A stretch of 6,846 bases of DNA, taken from contig JANYKY010000279.1 of the NCBI GenBank assembly GCA_025357975.1, forward strand, positions 1 through 6,846, in the 5' to 3' direction. A program made the translations under genes and the position numbers. This DNA comes from Gemmatimonadaceae bacterium (GTDB lineage Bacteria > Gemmatimonadota > Gemmatimonadetes > Gemmatimonadales > Gemmatimonadaceae). Under the pieces are notes generated by a model that was not told the origin of the DNA, did no database searches, and saw only the letters and a list, made by a program, of their open reading frames with translations. This document shows positions 1-6,043 of this stretch, piece after piece; the first letter of the stretch is position 1; every line of letters starts with the position of its first letter.

Positions 1-400
1 GAGCCACGAACTTGGTTTTTACCCCGAGCTTGGCGCCGGCAAGTGCCATTGCCTTCTTTGCGATTTCGGGCGTTACACCCTCGAGCTCGAACATCACGCG
101 TCCAGGCTTCACGACAGCCACCCATCCTTCAGGTGAGCCCTTGCCCTTACCCATGCGGGTCTCGGCTGGCTTCTTCGTGATCGGCTTGTCGGGGAAGATC
201 CGAATCCAGACCTTGCCGCCGCGCTTGATGTGTCGCGTGAGTGCCACACGGGCTGCCTCGATCTGCCGGTTGGAAATCCAGCCGGGCTCGAGCGCCTGCA
301 GGCCATAGGCTCCGAACGCGACAGTCGATCCGCGCGTCGACAGACCCTTCATGCGACCCTTGAACATCTTTCTGAATTTGACTCTCTTCGGACTCAGCAT
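1..400 (-). CDS. rplP: 50S ribosomal protein L16, 3' end cut by window edge
   Basis: L16 is a large-subunit protein that binds 23S rRNA near the A site and helps position aminoacyl-tRNA. 133 codons are visible from the ATG at 398-400. The family is usually about 136-140 residues, so only the last few are missing. The start [16 protein letters not shown] matches the family N-terminus. The core reads [16 protein letters not shown] (45-60), then [14 protein letters not shown] (65-78), then RMGKGKG (82-88). R82 corresponds to E. coli R81, the arginine hydroxylated there by YcfD/RoxA. The start is supported by GGAG eight bases upstream; this site directly follows the rpsC stop codon, written TAGGAG, so L16 is probably translationally coupled to S3. 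It lies 11 bases downstream of rpsC. Identification is secure; the only gap is the missing C-terminus. Confidence 0.97.
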   Translation of the reverse strand, partial: MLSPKRVKFRKMFKGRMKGLSTRGSTVAFGAYGLQALEPGWISNRQIEAARVALTRHIKRGGKVWIRIFPDKPITKKPAETRMGKGKGSPEGWVAVVKPGRVMFELEGVTPEIAKKAMALAGAKLGVKTKFVA

Positions 401-411
401 CGGTTAATCTC

Positions 412-1071
412 CTAGACGCCGGTCGAGTAAGTCTTGCCGCGGCGATCTTCGACGATCTCGCCCTTGAACAGCCAGACTTTCACGCCGATTGTGCCGAACG
501 TGGTCTTGGCCGTGCTCGTGGCGTAGTCGATGTCCGCACGCAGCGTATGAAGAGGCACACGACCTTCGTGATAGCCTTCGGTCCGCGCGATCTCCGCGCC
601 ACCCAGACGGCCGCCGCACTTGATCTTGATTCCGCCGGCGCCCATCCGCATCGCGCTCTGCACGGCGCGCTTCATCGCGCGCCGAAACGAAATACGCTGA
701 GCGAGCTGGTTCGCAATGTTGTCCGCGACGAGCTGAGCATCGAGCTCGGGACGCTTGATCTCCTCGACGTTGATGCCGACTTCTTTTCCGGAAATCTGCG
801 CAAGCTCGTCACGAAGCTGATCGACTTCAGTGCCTTTCTTTCCGATGACGACGCCGGGACGACCGGTGTGAATCGTGACGACGACCTTGCCCGGCTTCCG
901 CTCGATGCGGATGTCAGCAATGGCCGCGTGACCAAGGCGCTGCTTGAGGTACGTACGAAGCAGCTCGTCCTCGCGCAGAAGCGCAGGGAAATCACGGTCT
1001 GCGTACCAGGTCGATCTCCACGTCTTGGAGATTCCAAGACGAAAGCCGATCGGATGTACTTTCTGTCCCAT
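412..1071 (-). CDS. rpsC: 30S ribosomal protein S3
   Basis: S3 lies at the mRNA entry tunnel of the small subunit and contributes to its helicase activity. The protein has 219 residues (E. coli has 233), beginning with the hallmark [15 protein letters not shown] type-II KH RNA-binding domain covers roughly residues 38-108, with the GVVIGKKG loop at 73-80. The C-terminal domain carries the S3 signature from [20 protein letters not shown] (154-173) to about 184. The start ATG abuts the rplV stop codon (TAAATG), and an AGGAAGG ribosome-binding site lies inside the end of rplV, so the two are likely coupled. The C-terminus ends soon after the conserved domain, lacking the longer basic tail seen in some proteobacteria. 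Nothing looks broken. Confidence 0.98.
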   Translation of the reverse strand: MGQKVHPIGFRLGISKTWRSTWYADRDFPALLREDELLRTYLKQRLGHAAIADIRIERKPGKVVVTIHTGRPGVVIGKKGTEVDQLRDELAQISGKEVGINVEEIKRPELDAQLVADNIANQLAQRISFRRAMKRAVQSAMRMGAGGIKIKCGGRLGGAEIARTEGYHEGRVPLHTLRADIDYATSTAKTTFGTIGVKVWLFKGEIVEDRRGKTYSTGV

Positions 1072-1587
1072 TTACTTTCCTTCCTTCGCGCCGACCACGA
1101 TATGGACGTGGCTCGTGCGCTTCTGAATTGGAGTGGCGCGTCCCTGAGCGGCGGGCATGAATCGCTTGATTTTCGGCCCCTCGTTCACGATGGCGTGCTT
1201 CACGAACAGCATATCTACATCGAGCGACTCGTTGGCCTGGCGCGCTGCGTATTCCGCATTCGCGACAGCGCTGTTCAACGTCTTCTCGATCTGCTTCGCT
1301 GCATGCTTCTTGGAAAACTTGAGAAGGCCAAGAGCTTCATTCACGTTCTTGCCCCTGATCTGATCGATTACAAGGCGCATCTTGTACGGCGACTGACGCG
1401 CTCCACGCTGGATTGCCGTCGCGTCAGGCTGCGGCTCTGCGCGCTGCACCGGGCGACGCGCGGCGGCCTTCTTCGCGGCGGTCTTTCGGCCGGCAGCGGC
1501 CGTGGTAGCTGTAGCAACTGCCGGCGCATCAGCTGCTGAGGCAGTCGCCGGCGTTGCAGGAGAAGCGGCTTTCTTGCGAATAGCCAT
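1072..1587 (-). CDS. rplV: 50S ribosomal protein L22 with Ala/Lys-rich N-terminal extension
   Basis: L22 binds several 23S rRNA domains, and its beta-hairpin lines the constriction of the nascent-peptide exit tunnel. The protein has 171 residues, against about 110 in E. coli. The conserved core starts near residue 62 (GARQSPYKMRLVIDQIRGK, 62-80). The tunnel hairpin and signature fall at about 136-165 (EGPKIKRFMPAAQGRA, then KRTSHVHIVV). The first 60 residues are an extension of low complexity rich in Ala, Thr, Pro, Lys and Arg, with AAKKAAARR at 37-45. The long start is supported by GGGAGG ten bases upstream, inside the last codons of rpsS, and no better ribosome-binding site is apparent at internal Met70, which would cut into the core. 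Core identification is certain; the exact start is very likely. Confidence 0.96.
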   Translation of the reverse strand: MAIRKKAASPATPATASAADAPAVATATTAAAGRKTAAKKAAARRPVQRAEPQPDATAIQRGARQSPYKMRLVIDQIRGKNVNEALGLLKFSKKHAAKQIEKTLNSAVANAEYAARQANESLDVDMLFVKHAIVNEGPKIKRFMPAAQGRATPIQKRTSHVHIVVGAKEGK

Positions 1588-1590
1588 GTG

Positions 1591-1908
1591 TTACTTGCCT
1601 CCCTTCTGGCCGCCGGCAGGAACACCGCTGGCCTTTTTGTCCACCGCTTTCGAGCCGGTGTGGCCGCGGAACAAGCGCGTCGGAGAAAACTCGCCAAGCT
1701 TATGGCCGACCATGTTTTCCGTGACGTACACCGGGATGAACTTGTTCCCGTTATGCACCGCAAAGGTATGTCCGACGAAATCGGGAATGATCGTGCTCGA
1801 GCGCGCCCAGGTCTTGATGACCTTCTTCGCGTTGTTCGAGTTCATCACTTCGACCTTCTTCATCAGCGCGTCCTGAATGAACGGACCTTTTTTTATGCTT
1901 CTTGCCAT
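1591..1908 (-). CDS. rpsS: 30S ribosomal protein S19
   Basis: S19 sits in the head of the small subunit and with S13 takes part in bridges to the large subunit and A-site tRNA contacts. The protein has 105 residues, against about 92 in E. coli. The N-terminus [17 protein letters not shown] (3-19) and the family signature [20 protein letters not shown] (57-76) are intact. About 13 extra residues form a Gly/Lys-rich C-terminal tail ([13 protein letters not shown]), a variable part of the family. The gene follows rplB after 22 bases, the largest gap in the ribosomal array, and has only a weak GAGAA-type ribosome-binding site. Its final codons contain the GGGAGG that serves rplV three bases downstream. 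Confidence 0.98.
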   Translation of the reverse strand: MARSIKKGPFIQDALMKKVEVMNSNNAKKVIKTWARSSTIIPDFVGHTFAVHNGNKFIPVYVTENMVGHKLGEFSPTRLFRGHTGSKAVDKKASGVPAGGQKGGK

Positions 1909-1930
1909 TTACGAATTCTCGGGTTTGGGA

Positions 1931-2761
1931 CTACTTCGTCGCTTTGCCGCGCTTGCGGCCGCGGACGATGAGGCGCTGCGAGGGCTTCTTCTTGTTGCGC
2001 GTCTTCACGCCTTCCTTGTTGCCCCATTTGTCCACAACGTTACGTCCACCGCGCGTACGTCCACCATGCGGGTGATCGACCGGGTTCATGACTTCGCCAC
2101 GAACCTTCGGACGCTTGCCGAGCCATCTGCTCTTGCCGGCCTTGCCGTGTGAAAGCAGCTCGTGCTCCGCATTTCCAACGACGCCGATCGTGCCAAGACA
2201 GGTGCCGTGGACGAGACGCATTTCGGTTGAGCGCATGCGAAGCGTGACGTACTCGCCTTCTTTCGCGACAACTTCGACTGACGTTCCAGCAGAGCGTGCT
2301 ACCTGACCGCCCTTACCCGGCTTGAGCTCGACGTTGTGCAGGTCAGTGCCGAGCGGAACTTCGCGAAGCGGTAAAGCATTGCCAGTACGAGTATCTGAGC
2401 CAGGGCCGGAGACGATCTTGTCGCCAACCGACAATCCCTTCGGATGAAGGATGTAGCGCTTCTCACCATCTTCATAGACGACGAGCGCGATACGCGCCGA
2501 CCGGTTGGGATCGTACTCGATGTGCTCGACAGTCGCCGGCATGCCGTGCTTGTTGCGCTTGAAGTCGATGATCCGGTACTGCTGCTTGTGGCCACCACCG
2601 ATGCGGCGCATCGCAATGTGACCATGATTATCCCGGCCCCCCGACTTCTTAAGCGATTCTACCAGCGACTTCTCAGGCGTTGTGCGAGTGATCTCCGAAA
2701 AATCGGAGACGCTGCGAAAACGCGAGCTCTTGGTCACCGGCTTGAACTGACGTACACCCAT
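1931..2761 (-). CDS. rplB: 50S ribosomal protein L2
   Basis: L2 is a primary 23S rRNA-binding protein needed for subunit association and for the peptidyl-transferase centre. The protein has 276 residues, essentially the family length (273 in E. coli). An N-terminal OB-like domain is followed by an SH3-like domain and an extended C-terminal tail. Visible landmarks are [19 protein letters not shown] (41-59), [12 protein letters not shown] (149-160) and [10 protein letters not shown] (225-234). H230 matches E. coli H229, the conserved histidine implicated in peptidyl-transferase activity. The start ATG has GAGGG nine bases upstream, within the end of rplW, five bases away. No unusual features. 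Confidence 0.99.
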   Translation of the reverse strand: MGVRQFKPVTKSSRFRSVSDFSEITRTTPEKSLVESLKKSGGRDNHGHIAMRRIGGGHKQQYRIIDFKRNKHGMPATVEHIEYDPNRSARIALVVYEDGEKRYILHPKGLSVGDKIVSGPGSDTRTGNALPLREVPLGTDLHNVELKPGKGGQVARSAGTSVEVVAKEGEYVTLRMRSTEMRLVHGTCLGTIGVVGNAEHELLSHGKAGKSRWLGKRPKVRGEVMNPVDHPHGGRTRGGRNVVDKWGNKEGVKTRNKKKPSQRLIVRGRKRGKATK

Positions 2762-2766
2762 GGCCG

Positions 2767-3054
2767 TTAGCCCTCGAAGATGTCGATGGTGTCACCGTCG
2801 CGAAGCTTCACGACAGCCTTCTTCCAATGCGGCCTGCGACCGACCGCGCTTCCAACCTTGCGGGACTTGCCGCGCTGGTTCGAAGTCCAGACGCCCGTGA
2901 CTTTCACGCCGAACAACTGCTCGACGGCGGATCTGATGGACGTCTTCGTAGCATCGCTGGCGACGCGAAACGTGTATTCGCCGCGGTCCTGATAAGCCGC
3001 CGAGCTCTGCTCGGTGACGATGGGGCGGACGATTGTTCTATGAAGCGAGCTCAT
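2767..3054 (-). CDS. rplW: 50S ribosomal protein L23
   Basis: L23 lies at the rim of the polypeptide exit tunnel and is the docking site for trigger factor and signal recognition particle. The protein has 95 residues, close to E. coli's 100. The N-terminus reads [12 protein letters not shown]15 aligns with E. coli E18, the residue known to anchor trigger factor. The middle [19 protein letters not shown] (48-66) and [13 protein letters not shown] (72-84) form the strand and basic loop that enters the ribosome. The start codon immediately follows the rplD stop (TAAATG), with AGGGAG six bases upstream, so translation is probably coupled to L4. Ordinary member of the family. Confidence 0.98.
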   Translation of the reverse strand: MSSLHRTIVRPIVTEQSSAAYQDRGEYTFRVASDATKTSIRSAVEQLFGVKVTGVWTSNQRGKSRKVGSAVGRRPHWKKAVVKLRDGDTIDIFEG

Positions 3055-3921
3055 TTACTTCTCCCTCTTTCCGGCAGCTTTCTTCGCCGCCTTTCTGGCC
3101 ACTTTCTTTGCTGTCTTGGCAGCCGGCTTTTTCTTCGCGGTGGTTTTCTTCGCCGCTGACTTCCTGCCGGAGGTTTTGTTGACCGGCTTCTTTGCTGGCT
3201 TCGCAGTCTTGGCAACCTTGCGAGCCGGCGTCTTTCTCTTCGTTACCGTTCCTTCCGCGTCTGCTGTTTCTGCGGTCTCTGCGGTCTCTGCGTCTAAAGC
3301 AGTTCCAAGCGCCGAAGACTCGACAACCACTACATCGGACCAAAGCAAATGGTACGTCGAGACGTCGGAGTAAGGCAAAACGTGCGTGCGCGGCAGATTA
3401 CGACCACTCATGAACACGTTGTGGTTCACCCCGTCGGTGAGGATCAGAACTTTCTTCTGAAGAACACCGAGCGATGCGAGCAGGCCGGTAAGTGCAGAGG
3501 TCTTTGGGGCATCGAAGTCGAACGAGTCGATGACGATGACAGCGTTTTCACGAGCCCGTGCATTGAAGGCGCTCTTGCGAGCGAGCGCGCGAACCTTGCG
3601 CGGCACGTACTGCGCGTAGCTGCGCGGACTCGGGCCGAATACCGTGCCTCCGCCGACCCACTGCGGTGCTCGCGTCGATCCCTGACGAGCGCGGCCGGTT
3701 CCCTTCTGCTTCCACGGCTTCTGATTGCCGCCGATGACAAAGCCGAGCGTCTTGGTCGATGCGTTGCCCTGTCGCTGATTGGCCAGGTACGCCTTAACGG
3801 CCTGGTGCATCACCGGCATGTTGACGGTTCCGTCAAACAAGTCCGAAGGAAGCGCAATGCTGTCTCGCGCTGCGCCCTTCGATGTGTAAGCGGACGCGTT
3901 GATTGAAGTATTGTCAGCCAT
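3055..3921 (-). CDS. rplD: 50S ribosomal protein L4 with histone-H1-like C-terminal tail
   Basis: L4 binds 23S rRNA early in assembly, and its long loop lines the exit-tunnel constriction opposite L22; in E. coli it also represses the S10 operon. I take the ATG at 3919-3921, giving 288 residues, because AGGGA lies seven bases upstream and the gap to rplC is four bases. An in-frame ATG at 3972 would lie inside rplC and adds residues unlike L4. The tunnel loop contains KPWKQKGTGRARQGSTRAPQ (68-87) and GGGTVFGPSPRSY (90-102). The family core ends near residue 208 (E. coli L4 is 201 residues). The remaining 80 residues are an acidic stretch with an AET triplicate (211-219), then a Lys/Ala/Pro-rich tail (about 227-288). 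Core certain; role of the tail unknown. Confidence 0.97.
   Translation of the reverse strand: MADNTSINASAYTSKGAARDSIALPSDLFDGTVNMPVMHQAVKAYLANQRQGNASTKTLGFVIGGNQKPWKQKGTGRARQGSTRAPQWVGGGTVFGPSPRSYAQYVPRKVRALARKSAFNARARENAVIVIDSFDFDAPKTSALTGLLASLGVLQKKVLILTDGVNHNVFMSGRNLPRTHVLPYSDVSTYHLLWSDVVVVESSALGTALDAETAETAETADAEGTVTKRKTPARKVAKTAKPAKKPVNKTSGRKSAAKKTTAKKKPAAKTAKKVARKAAKKAAGKREK
3269..3294 (-). repeat. Nine-base tandem repeat in the rplD tail
   Basis: On the plus strand tctgcggtc occurs twice in direct succession (3269-3277, 3278-3286), followed by a shortened third copy, tctgcgtc (3287-3294). On the coding strand this gives the AET triplet repeated three times between the L4 core and the basic tail. 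Nine bases keep the frame, so copy number could change by slippage without breaking rplD. Confidence 0.75.
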
Positions 3922-3925
3922 TCGG

Positions 3926-4606
3926 TTATCCCTGCTTCTTGACGAGGACGATGCCGTTAGTAGGACCAGCAACCGAACCGCGGATGTAGATCAAGTTCCG
4001 CTCAGCGTCGATTTTCTCGATGCGGAGATGAGTCTGCGTGTGACGGTGATCGCCGTAGTGACCGGGCATTTTCTTGCCTTTGATGACTCGCGACGGATTC
4101 GTGCCAGGTCCGATAGAGCCAGGACGCCGATGCTTGGTGTTTCCGTGCGTGTTGGGGCCGCCGTGAAAGCCGTACCGCTTCACGACACCCTGGAATCCGC
4201 GGCCTTTCGAGGTGCCGGTGACCTTGACCTGGTCGCCAGGAGCGAAAATGCCCACAGACACCGTGTCACCGAGCTTGTACTCGGGCGTCTCGGAGCTCTT
4301 CGGGCCATCGTCGATGCGGAAGCTGCGAAGGACGCGCGGCGCAGCGGTGAGGCCGGCCTTGGCGGCATGTCCGACTACTGCCTTGTGAGCGCGGCGGCCA
4401 CGTGGAGTCTTTTCGCCCTTCTTGTTTTCTCGGGCGAGCTTCTGCTCACCGTATCCAAGCTGGACCGAGGCGACGCCATCGGCTTCCTTGGCGAGAATCT
4501 GAACAACGGGGTTGGGCGGAGCCTCTACCACGGTGCAAGGGATCTGCTGTCCAAGCTCGTTGAAGATCTGGGTCATGCCCAGCTTTTTTCCAATGATTCC
4601 GATCAT
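3926..4606 (-). CDS. rplC: 50S ribosomal protein L3
   Basis: L3 is one of the first proteins to bind 23S rRNA; its extended arm reaches the peptidyl-transferase centre. The protein has 226 residues (E. coli 209), starting [15 protein letters not shown]. The L3 signature is complete: [16 protein letters not shown] (135-150), [14 protein letters not shown] (153-166) and [10 protein letters not shown] (176-185). After SIG, this protein has PGTNPSR where E. coli has QNQTPGK, so the glutamine methylated by PrmB (Q150) is not present. That is common outside gamma-proteobacteria. It starts four bases after rpsJ, whose stop is TAG, with only a weak ribosome-binding site (GAG seven bases or AAGG twelve bases upstream), suggesting coupling to rpsJ. 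Confidence 0.98.
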   Translation of the reverse strand: MIGIIGKKLGMTQIFNELGQQIPCTVVEAPPNPVVQILAKEADGVASVQLGYGEQKLARENKKGEKTPRGRRAHKAVVGHAAKAGLTAAPRVLRSFRIDDGPKSSETPEYKLGDTVSVGIFAPGDQVKVTGTSKGRGFQGVVKRYGFHGGPNTHGNTKHRRPGSIGPGTNPSRVIKGKKMPGHYGDHRHTQTHLRIEKIDAERNLIYIRGSVAGPTNGIVLVKKQG

Positions 4607-4610
4607 TTTT

Positions 4611-4919
4611 CTACTCGACCTTGATTTCGACGTCGACGCCGGCGGGCAGGTCGAGCTTTGTCAGCGCATCGACGGTCGCGGCGCGGCTGTCGAGGATATC
4701 GATGAGACGCTTGTGCGTCTTGAGCTCGAACTGTTCGCGGGATTTTTTGTCGACGTGCGGGGAGCGGAGGACTGTCCAGCGCTTTGTCTTAGTTGGGAGT
4801 GGAATGGGACCTGACACCTGCGCACCGGTCTTCTCGGCCGTACGGACGATGTCCGCGGCGGCTTGGTCGATCACGGCGTGATCGAACGCTTTGAGACGGA
4901 TGCGAATTCTTCCAGCCAT
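4611..4919 (-). CDS. rpsJ: 30S ribosomal protein S10 (NusE), first gene of the operon
   Basis: S10 is a small-subunit head protein and, as NusE, pairs with NusB and NusG in transcription antitermination and transcription-translation coupling. The protein has 102 residues (E. coli 103). It begins [18 protein letters not shown] and has the signature [20 protein letters not shown] (35-54), followed by [20 protein letters not shown] (55-74). The ATG has GAGGT nine bases upstream. It is the first gene after a strong promoter and a leader of about 195 bases. The tuf gene that commonly precedes rpsJ is not there; the next gene upstream is a nucleotidyltransferase on the same strand. Confidence 0.99.
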   Translation of the reverse strand: MAGRIRIRLKAFDHAVIDQAAADIVRTAEKTGAQVSGPIPLPTKTKRWTVLRSPHVDKKSREQFELKTHKRLIDILDSRAATVDALTKLDLPAGVDVEIKVE

Positions 4920-4951
4920 GTTGGTTTGACCTCAGGAGTGCTTCACTGCGT

Positions 4952-4976
4952 GTTGATTACGCTGGCCACAATCAAC
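4952..4976 (-). promoter_or_regulatory. Leader hairpin 3 ahead of the rpsJ ribosome-binding site
   Basis: GTTGATT (4976-4970) pairs exactly with AATCAAC (4958-4952) around an 11-base loop. Flanking GCGT and ACGC could add four more pairs if the TTTT between is bulged. The hairpin ends some 20 bases before the GAGGT ribosome-binding site of rpsJ, close enough to affect ribosome loading if it is extended or bound by a protein. Stem is AU-rich, so stability alone is modest. Function is inferred from position. Confidence 0.45.
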
Positions 4977-5091
4977 AAAAACGCGGGTGGACCGTGGCGC
5001 CCCAGTAGAGGGGCCGGTATCCATCCGCTGCCGCCGGGTACATCCGCTTTTTGGTACGCGGTGGGGACCCAAGGGCGCGCCGGCTTTTCAT
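4972..5091 (-). CDS. Possible 39-codon leader ORF, doubtful
   Basis: From ATG at 5091-5089 a frame stays open for 39 codons to TGA at 4974-4972, wholly inside the rpsJ leader. The peptide starts MKSRRALGSPPRTKKRMYP and is rich in Arg, Lys, Pro and aromatic residues; I recognise no family. GGAG precedes the ATG by only two bases, too close for efficient initiation. The ORF spans hairpins 1 and 2, and its stop sits just beyond the T-run and inside hairpin 3, an arrangement that would let translation influence leader folding. An ORF of this size is expected by chance in GC-rich DNA, so I give it low weight. Confidence 0.15.
   Translation of the reverse strand: MKSRRALGSPPRTKKRMYPAAADGYRPLYWGATVHPRFC
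4988..5023 (-). promoter_or_regulatory. Leader hairpin 2, interrupted 12-pair stem
   Basis: The arms TGGA, CCG and GCCCC (from 5023 to 5010) pair with GGGGC, CGG and TCCA (5003 to 4988), giving a 12-pair stem. It has a TA bulge on one side, a GCCA bulge on the other, and a six-base loop, TCTACT. After a six-base gap (CCCGCG) comes a run of five T (4981-4977), a layout somewhat like an attenuator although the gap is too long for a standard intrinsic terminator. It is the best candidate in the leader for a protein-binding regulatory structure, by analogy with the L4-binding hairpins of the E. coli S10 leader. Confidence 0.5.
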
Positions 5092-5101
5092 TGCTCCGGC
5101 G
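5078..5101 (-). promoter_or_regulatory. Leader hairpin 1 of the S10 operon
   Basis: In the transcript, CGCCGG (5101-5096) can pair perfectly with CCGGCG (5083-5078) around a 12-base loop, AGCAATGAAAAG. It forms about 15 bases after the predicted transcription start. The loop contains the ATG of the doubtful 39-codon leader ORF. The six-pair all-GC stem should be stable. No T-run follows, so this is not a terminator. Possible roles are stabilising the 5' end or binding a ribosomal protein; both are inference. Confidence 0.5.
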
Positions 5102-5122
5102 TTGAGTTGTGAACAGCCTCTA

Positions 5123-5151
5123 ATTATCGCATCGGCAAGGGGCTATGTCAA
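5123..5151 (-). promoter_or_regulatory. Strong sigma70-type promoter of the S10 operon
   Basis: The minus strand shows a perfect -35 box TTGACA (5151-5146), a 17-base spacer and the -10 box GATAAT (5128-5123), which matches TATAAT at five of six positions. TG at 5130-5129... positions just before the -10 gives an extended -10 (TGC then GATAAT). Transcription would start near 5115-5116, about 195 bases before rpsJ. Spacing and match are about as good as housekeeping promoters get, which fits an operon that must be strongly expressed. Direct evidence is sequence match only. Confidence 0.88.
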
Positions 5152-5156
5152 CTCAG

Positions 5157-5171
5157 GTTCAGCCAGTTCAG
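5157..5171 (-). repeat. CTGAAC tandem direct repeat next to the -35 box
   Basis: CTGAAC occurs twice with a three-base spacer (5171-5166 and 5162-5157), ending five bases upstream of the -35 hexamer. A nine-base period puts the two copies slightly less than one helical turn apart, which could suit an activator or UP-like contact. It could equally be chance. No other copies of the repeat were noticed around it. Confidence 0.3.
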
Positions 5172-5231
5172 TACGGATTAAAATGTCACCGCTGTTACAC
5201 GGATAGACGACGTTAAGCACATCAGCCGCAA

Positions 5232-5720
5232 TTATTCCCGATCGCGCACGGCTGCCTCGACCGCGCGCCGGAAAGCGCGAGGGTCAATCGCAGGATAGCG
5301 ATATAACGCCAACTCGATTCTACCGAAGTAGTCGAGCATCCTGAGTGGCTCGATCAATTCTCTCTCGAACATTGCCGCGACATCCATGACATCCCGCGAA
5401 TGACCCCTCTCGATCTTTGCCAGAGCCTGTGAGTAGAAATCGTAGTGGTAAAACGAAAGCATGCCGATGCGCGAGATCAACTGGCTGCGTTCCTCCCACC
5501 CGGGCAAAGGAGGAATAAACTGGTCAGGCGATGCAAGCTCGACATTGATCTCGAGCGATTCCTTGAGCGCCGGAAGTGCCCGAAACAGCGCGTCCTGTTC
5601 GGGAACCATCTTGATGTCAATGTCGATCGTGCTCGCGCGCCAGTTCAGCAATAAGGCCGTCACGCCACCGGTGAAGTACACAAGACCCTCGGATGTGGCA
5701 TGAGCCGCGAGATGCTGCAT
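5232..5720 (-). CDS. DUF6036/AbiEii-like nucleotidyltransferase
   Basis: The protein resembles the minimal nucleotidyltransferase fold of the DUF6036 and AbiEii type. From the first ATG it has 162 residues. FTGGVTALLL (16-25) gives the Gly-Gly turn. TIDIDIK (31-37) supplies the two metal-binding aspartates D33 and D35. Downstream, ALAKIERGHSRDVMDV (99-114) matches the AbiEii-type motif with K102, R105, R109-D110 and D113. Members of this group include toxins that modify tRNA or proteins, but many are uncharacterised, so the substrate is unknown. It follows a 92-residue gene by 23 bases. Sequence with family character (PIDARRARAF) lies directly upstream of this ATG without a standard start codon, so the true N-terminus may begin further up, for example near 5747. 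No good ribosome-binding site is visible for either choice. Confidence 0.8.
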   Translation of the reverse strand: MQHLAAHATSEGLVYFTGGVTALLLNWRASTIDIDIKMVPEQDALFRALPALKESLEINVELASPDQFIPPLPGWEERSQLISRIGMLSFYHYDFYSQALAKIERGHSRDVMDVAAMFERELIEPLRMLDYFGRIELALYRYPAIDPRAFRRAVEAAVRDRE

Positions 5721-5743
5721 GAACGCGCGAGCCCGGCGGGCGT

Positions 5744-6022
5744 CTATCGGATGCCGGATTGGAAAGCTCTCTCGAATGACACAAGTAGCCTGATCATGGC
5801 GTTGTAGCGTGAATGCGCCGAATCAGTATCGCTGGCCGAAAGACTCGCATATAGCCTCGTCTCAGGCTCGGCCACCGATCGCGAAGGCACATCGAGGCCG
5901 AGCGAACGAAGCCTTGGCGCTCCAATCAATACCAACAGGGCTTCGTCCGTTATTCGGCCAGCCGCGAGATCGATGAGTCCCTGAGTGACAGTATCGCCAC
6001 CGGGCAGAAATTCAAACGTCAT
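5744..6022 (-). CDS. Small protein paired with the nucleotidyltransferase, function unknown
   Basis: A 92-residue, mostly helical protein starting MTFEFLPGGDTVTQGLIDLA. I do not recognise a named domain. Segments that look conserved are LPGGD (6-10), IGAPRLRSLGLDVP (33-46) and HSRYNAMIRLLVSFERA (70-86). I have a general impression that such proteins recur directly before DUF6036 nucleotidyltransferases, which I cannot confirm here. There is no signal peptide, membrane segment, helix-turn-helix, or HEPN R-x4-6-H motif. It precedes the nucleotidyltransferase by 23 bases on the same strand, so the two probably act together, perhaps as neutralising partner or substrate adaptor. The ribosome-binding site is weak (GGTTGGA, somewhat distant). 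Being a real gene is likely from its codon pattern and context; its role is inference. Confidence 0.7.
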   Translation of the reverse strand: MTFEFLPGGDTVTQGLIDLAAGRITDEALLVLIGAPRLRSLGLDVPSRSVAEPETRLYASLSASDTDSAHSRYNAMIRLLVSFERAFQSGIR

Positions 6023-6043
6023 TTTAAAAGGTATCCAACCGAT

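Larger units (their letters stand above)
4920..5231. other. 312-base intergenic region with S10 promoter and leader
   Basis: No convincing protein gene occupies this stretch. On the minus strand it holds, in order of transcription: about 60 bases after the nucleotidyltransferase stop with no recognisable terminator, a short tandem repeat (5157-5171), a strong promoter (5123-5151), then a leader of about 195 bases with three hairpins and a doubtful 39-codon ORF. On the plus strand I see only shadow reading frames without ribosome-binding sites. Its function is best read as the control region of the S10 operon. Confidence 0.85.

Noticed and set aside
547..1539. 330-codon plus-strand open frame antisense to rpsC and rplV
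   Set aside because: It lies opposite two certain ribosomal protein genes and its composition (Arg, Leu, Asp-rich) is that of a complement shadow in GC-rich DNA. No ribosome-binding site or family resemblance.
3055..3972. Longer rplD start at 3972
   Set aside because: It would overlap the end of rplC by 47 bases and adds an N-terminus unlike L4. The ATG at 3921 has a well-placed ribosome-binding site.
3926..4606. Loss of the PrmB methylation glutamine in L3 as a novelty
   Set aside because: Absence of that glutamine is common outside gamma-proteobacteria, so it is a lineage difference rather than an oddity.
3899..4624. 241-codon plus-strand open frame opposite rplC
   Set aside because: Antisense to a complete, typical L3 gene; no independent evidence for coding.
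4977..5023. Hairpin 2 plus T5 as an intrinsic terminator
   Set aside because: Six bases separate stem and T-run, and the T-run is short. Termination here would silence the operon, so at most it is a conditional attenuator.
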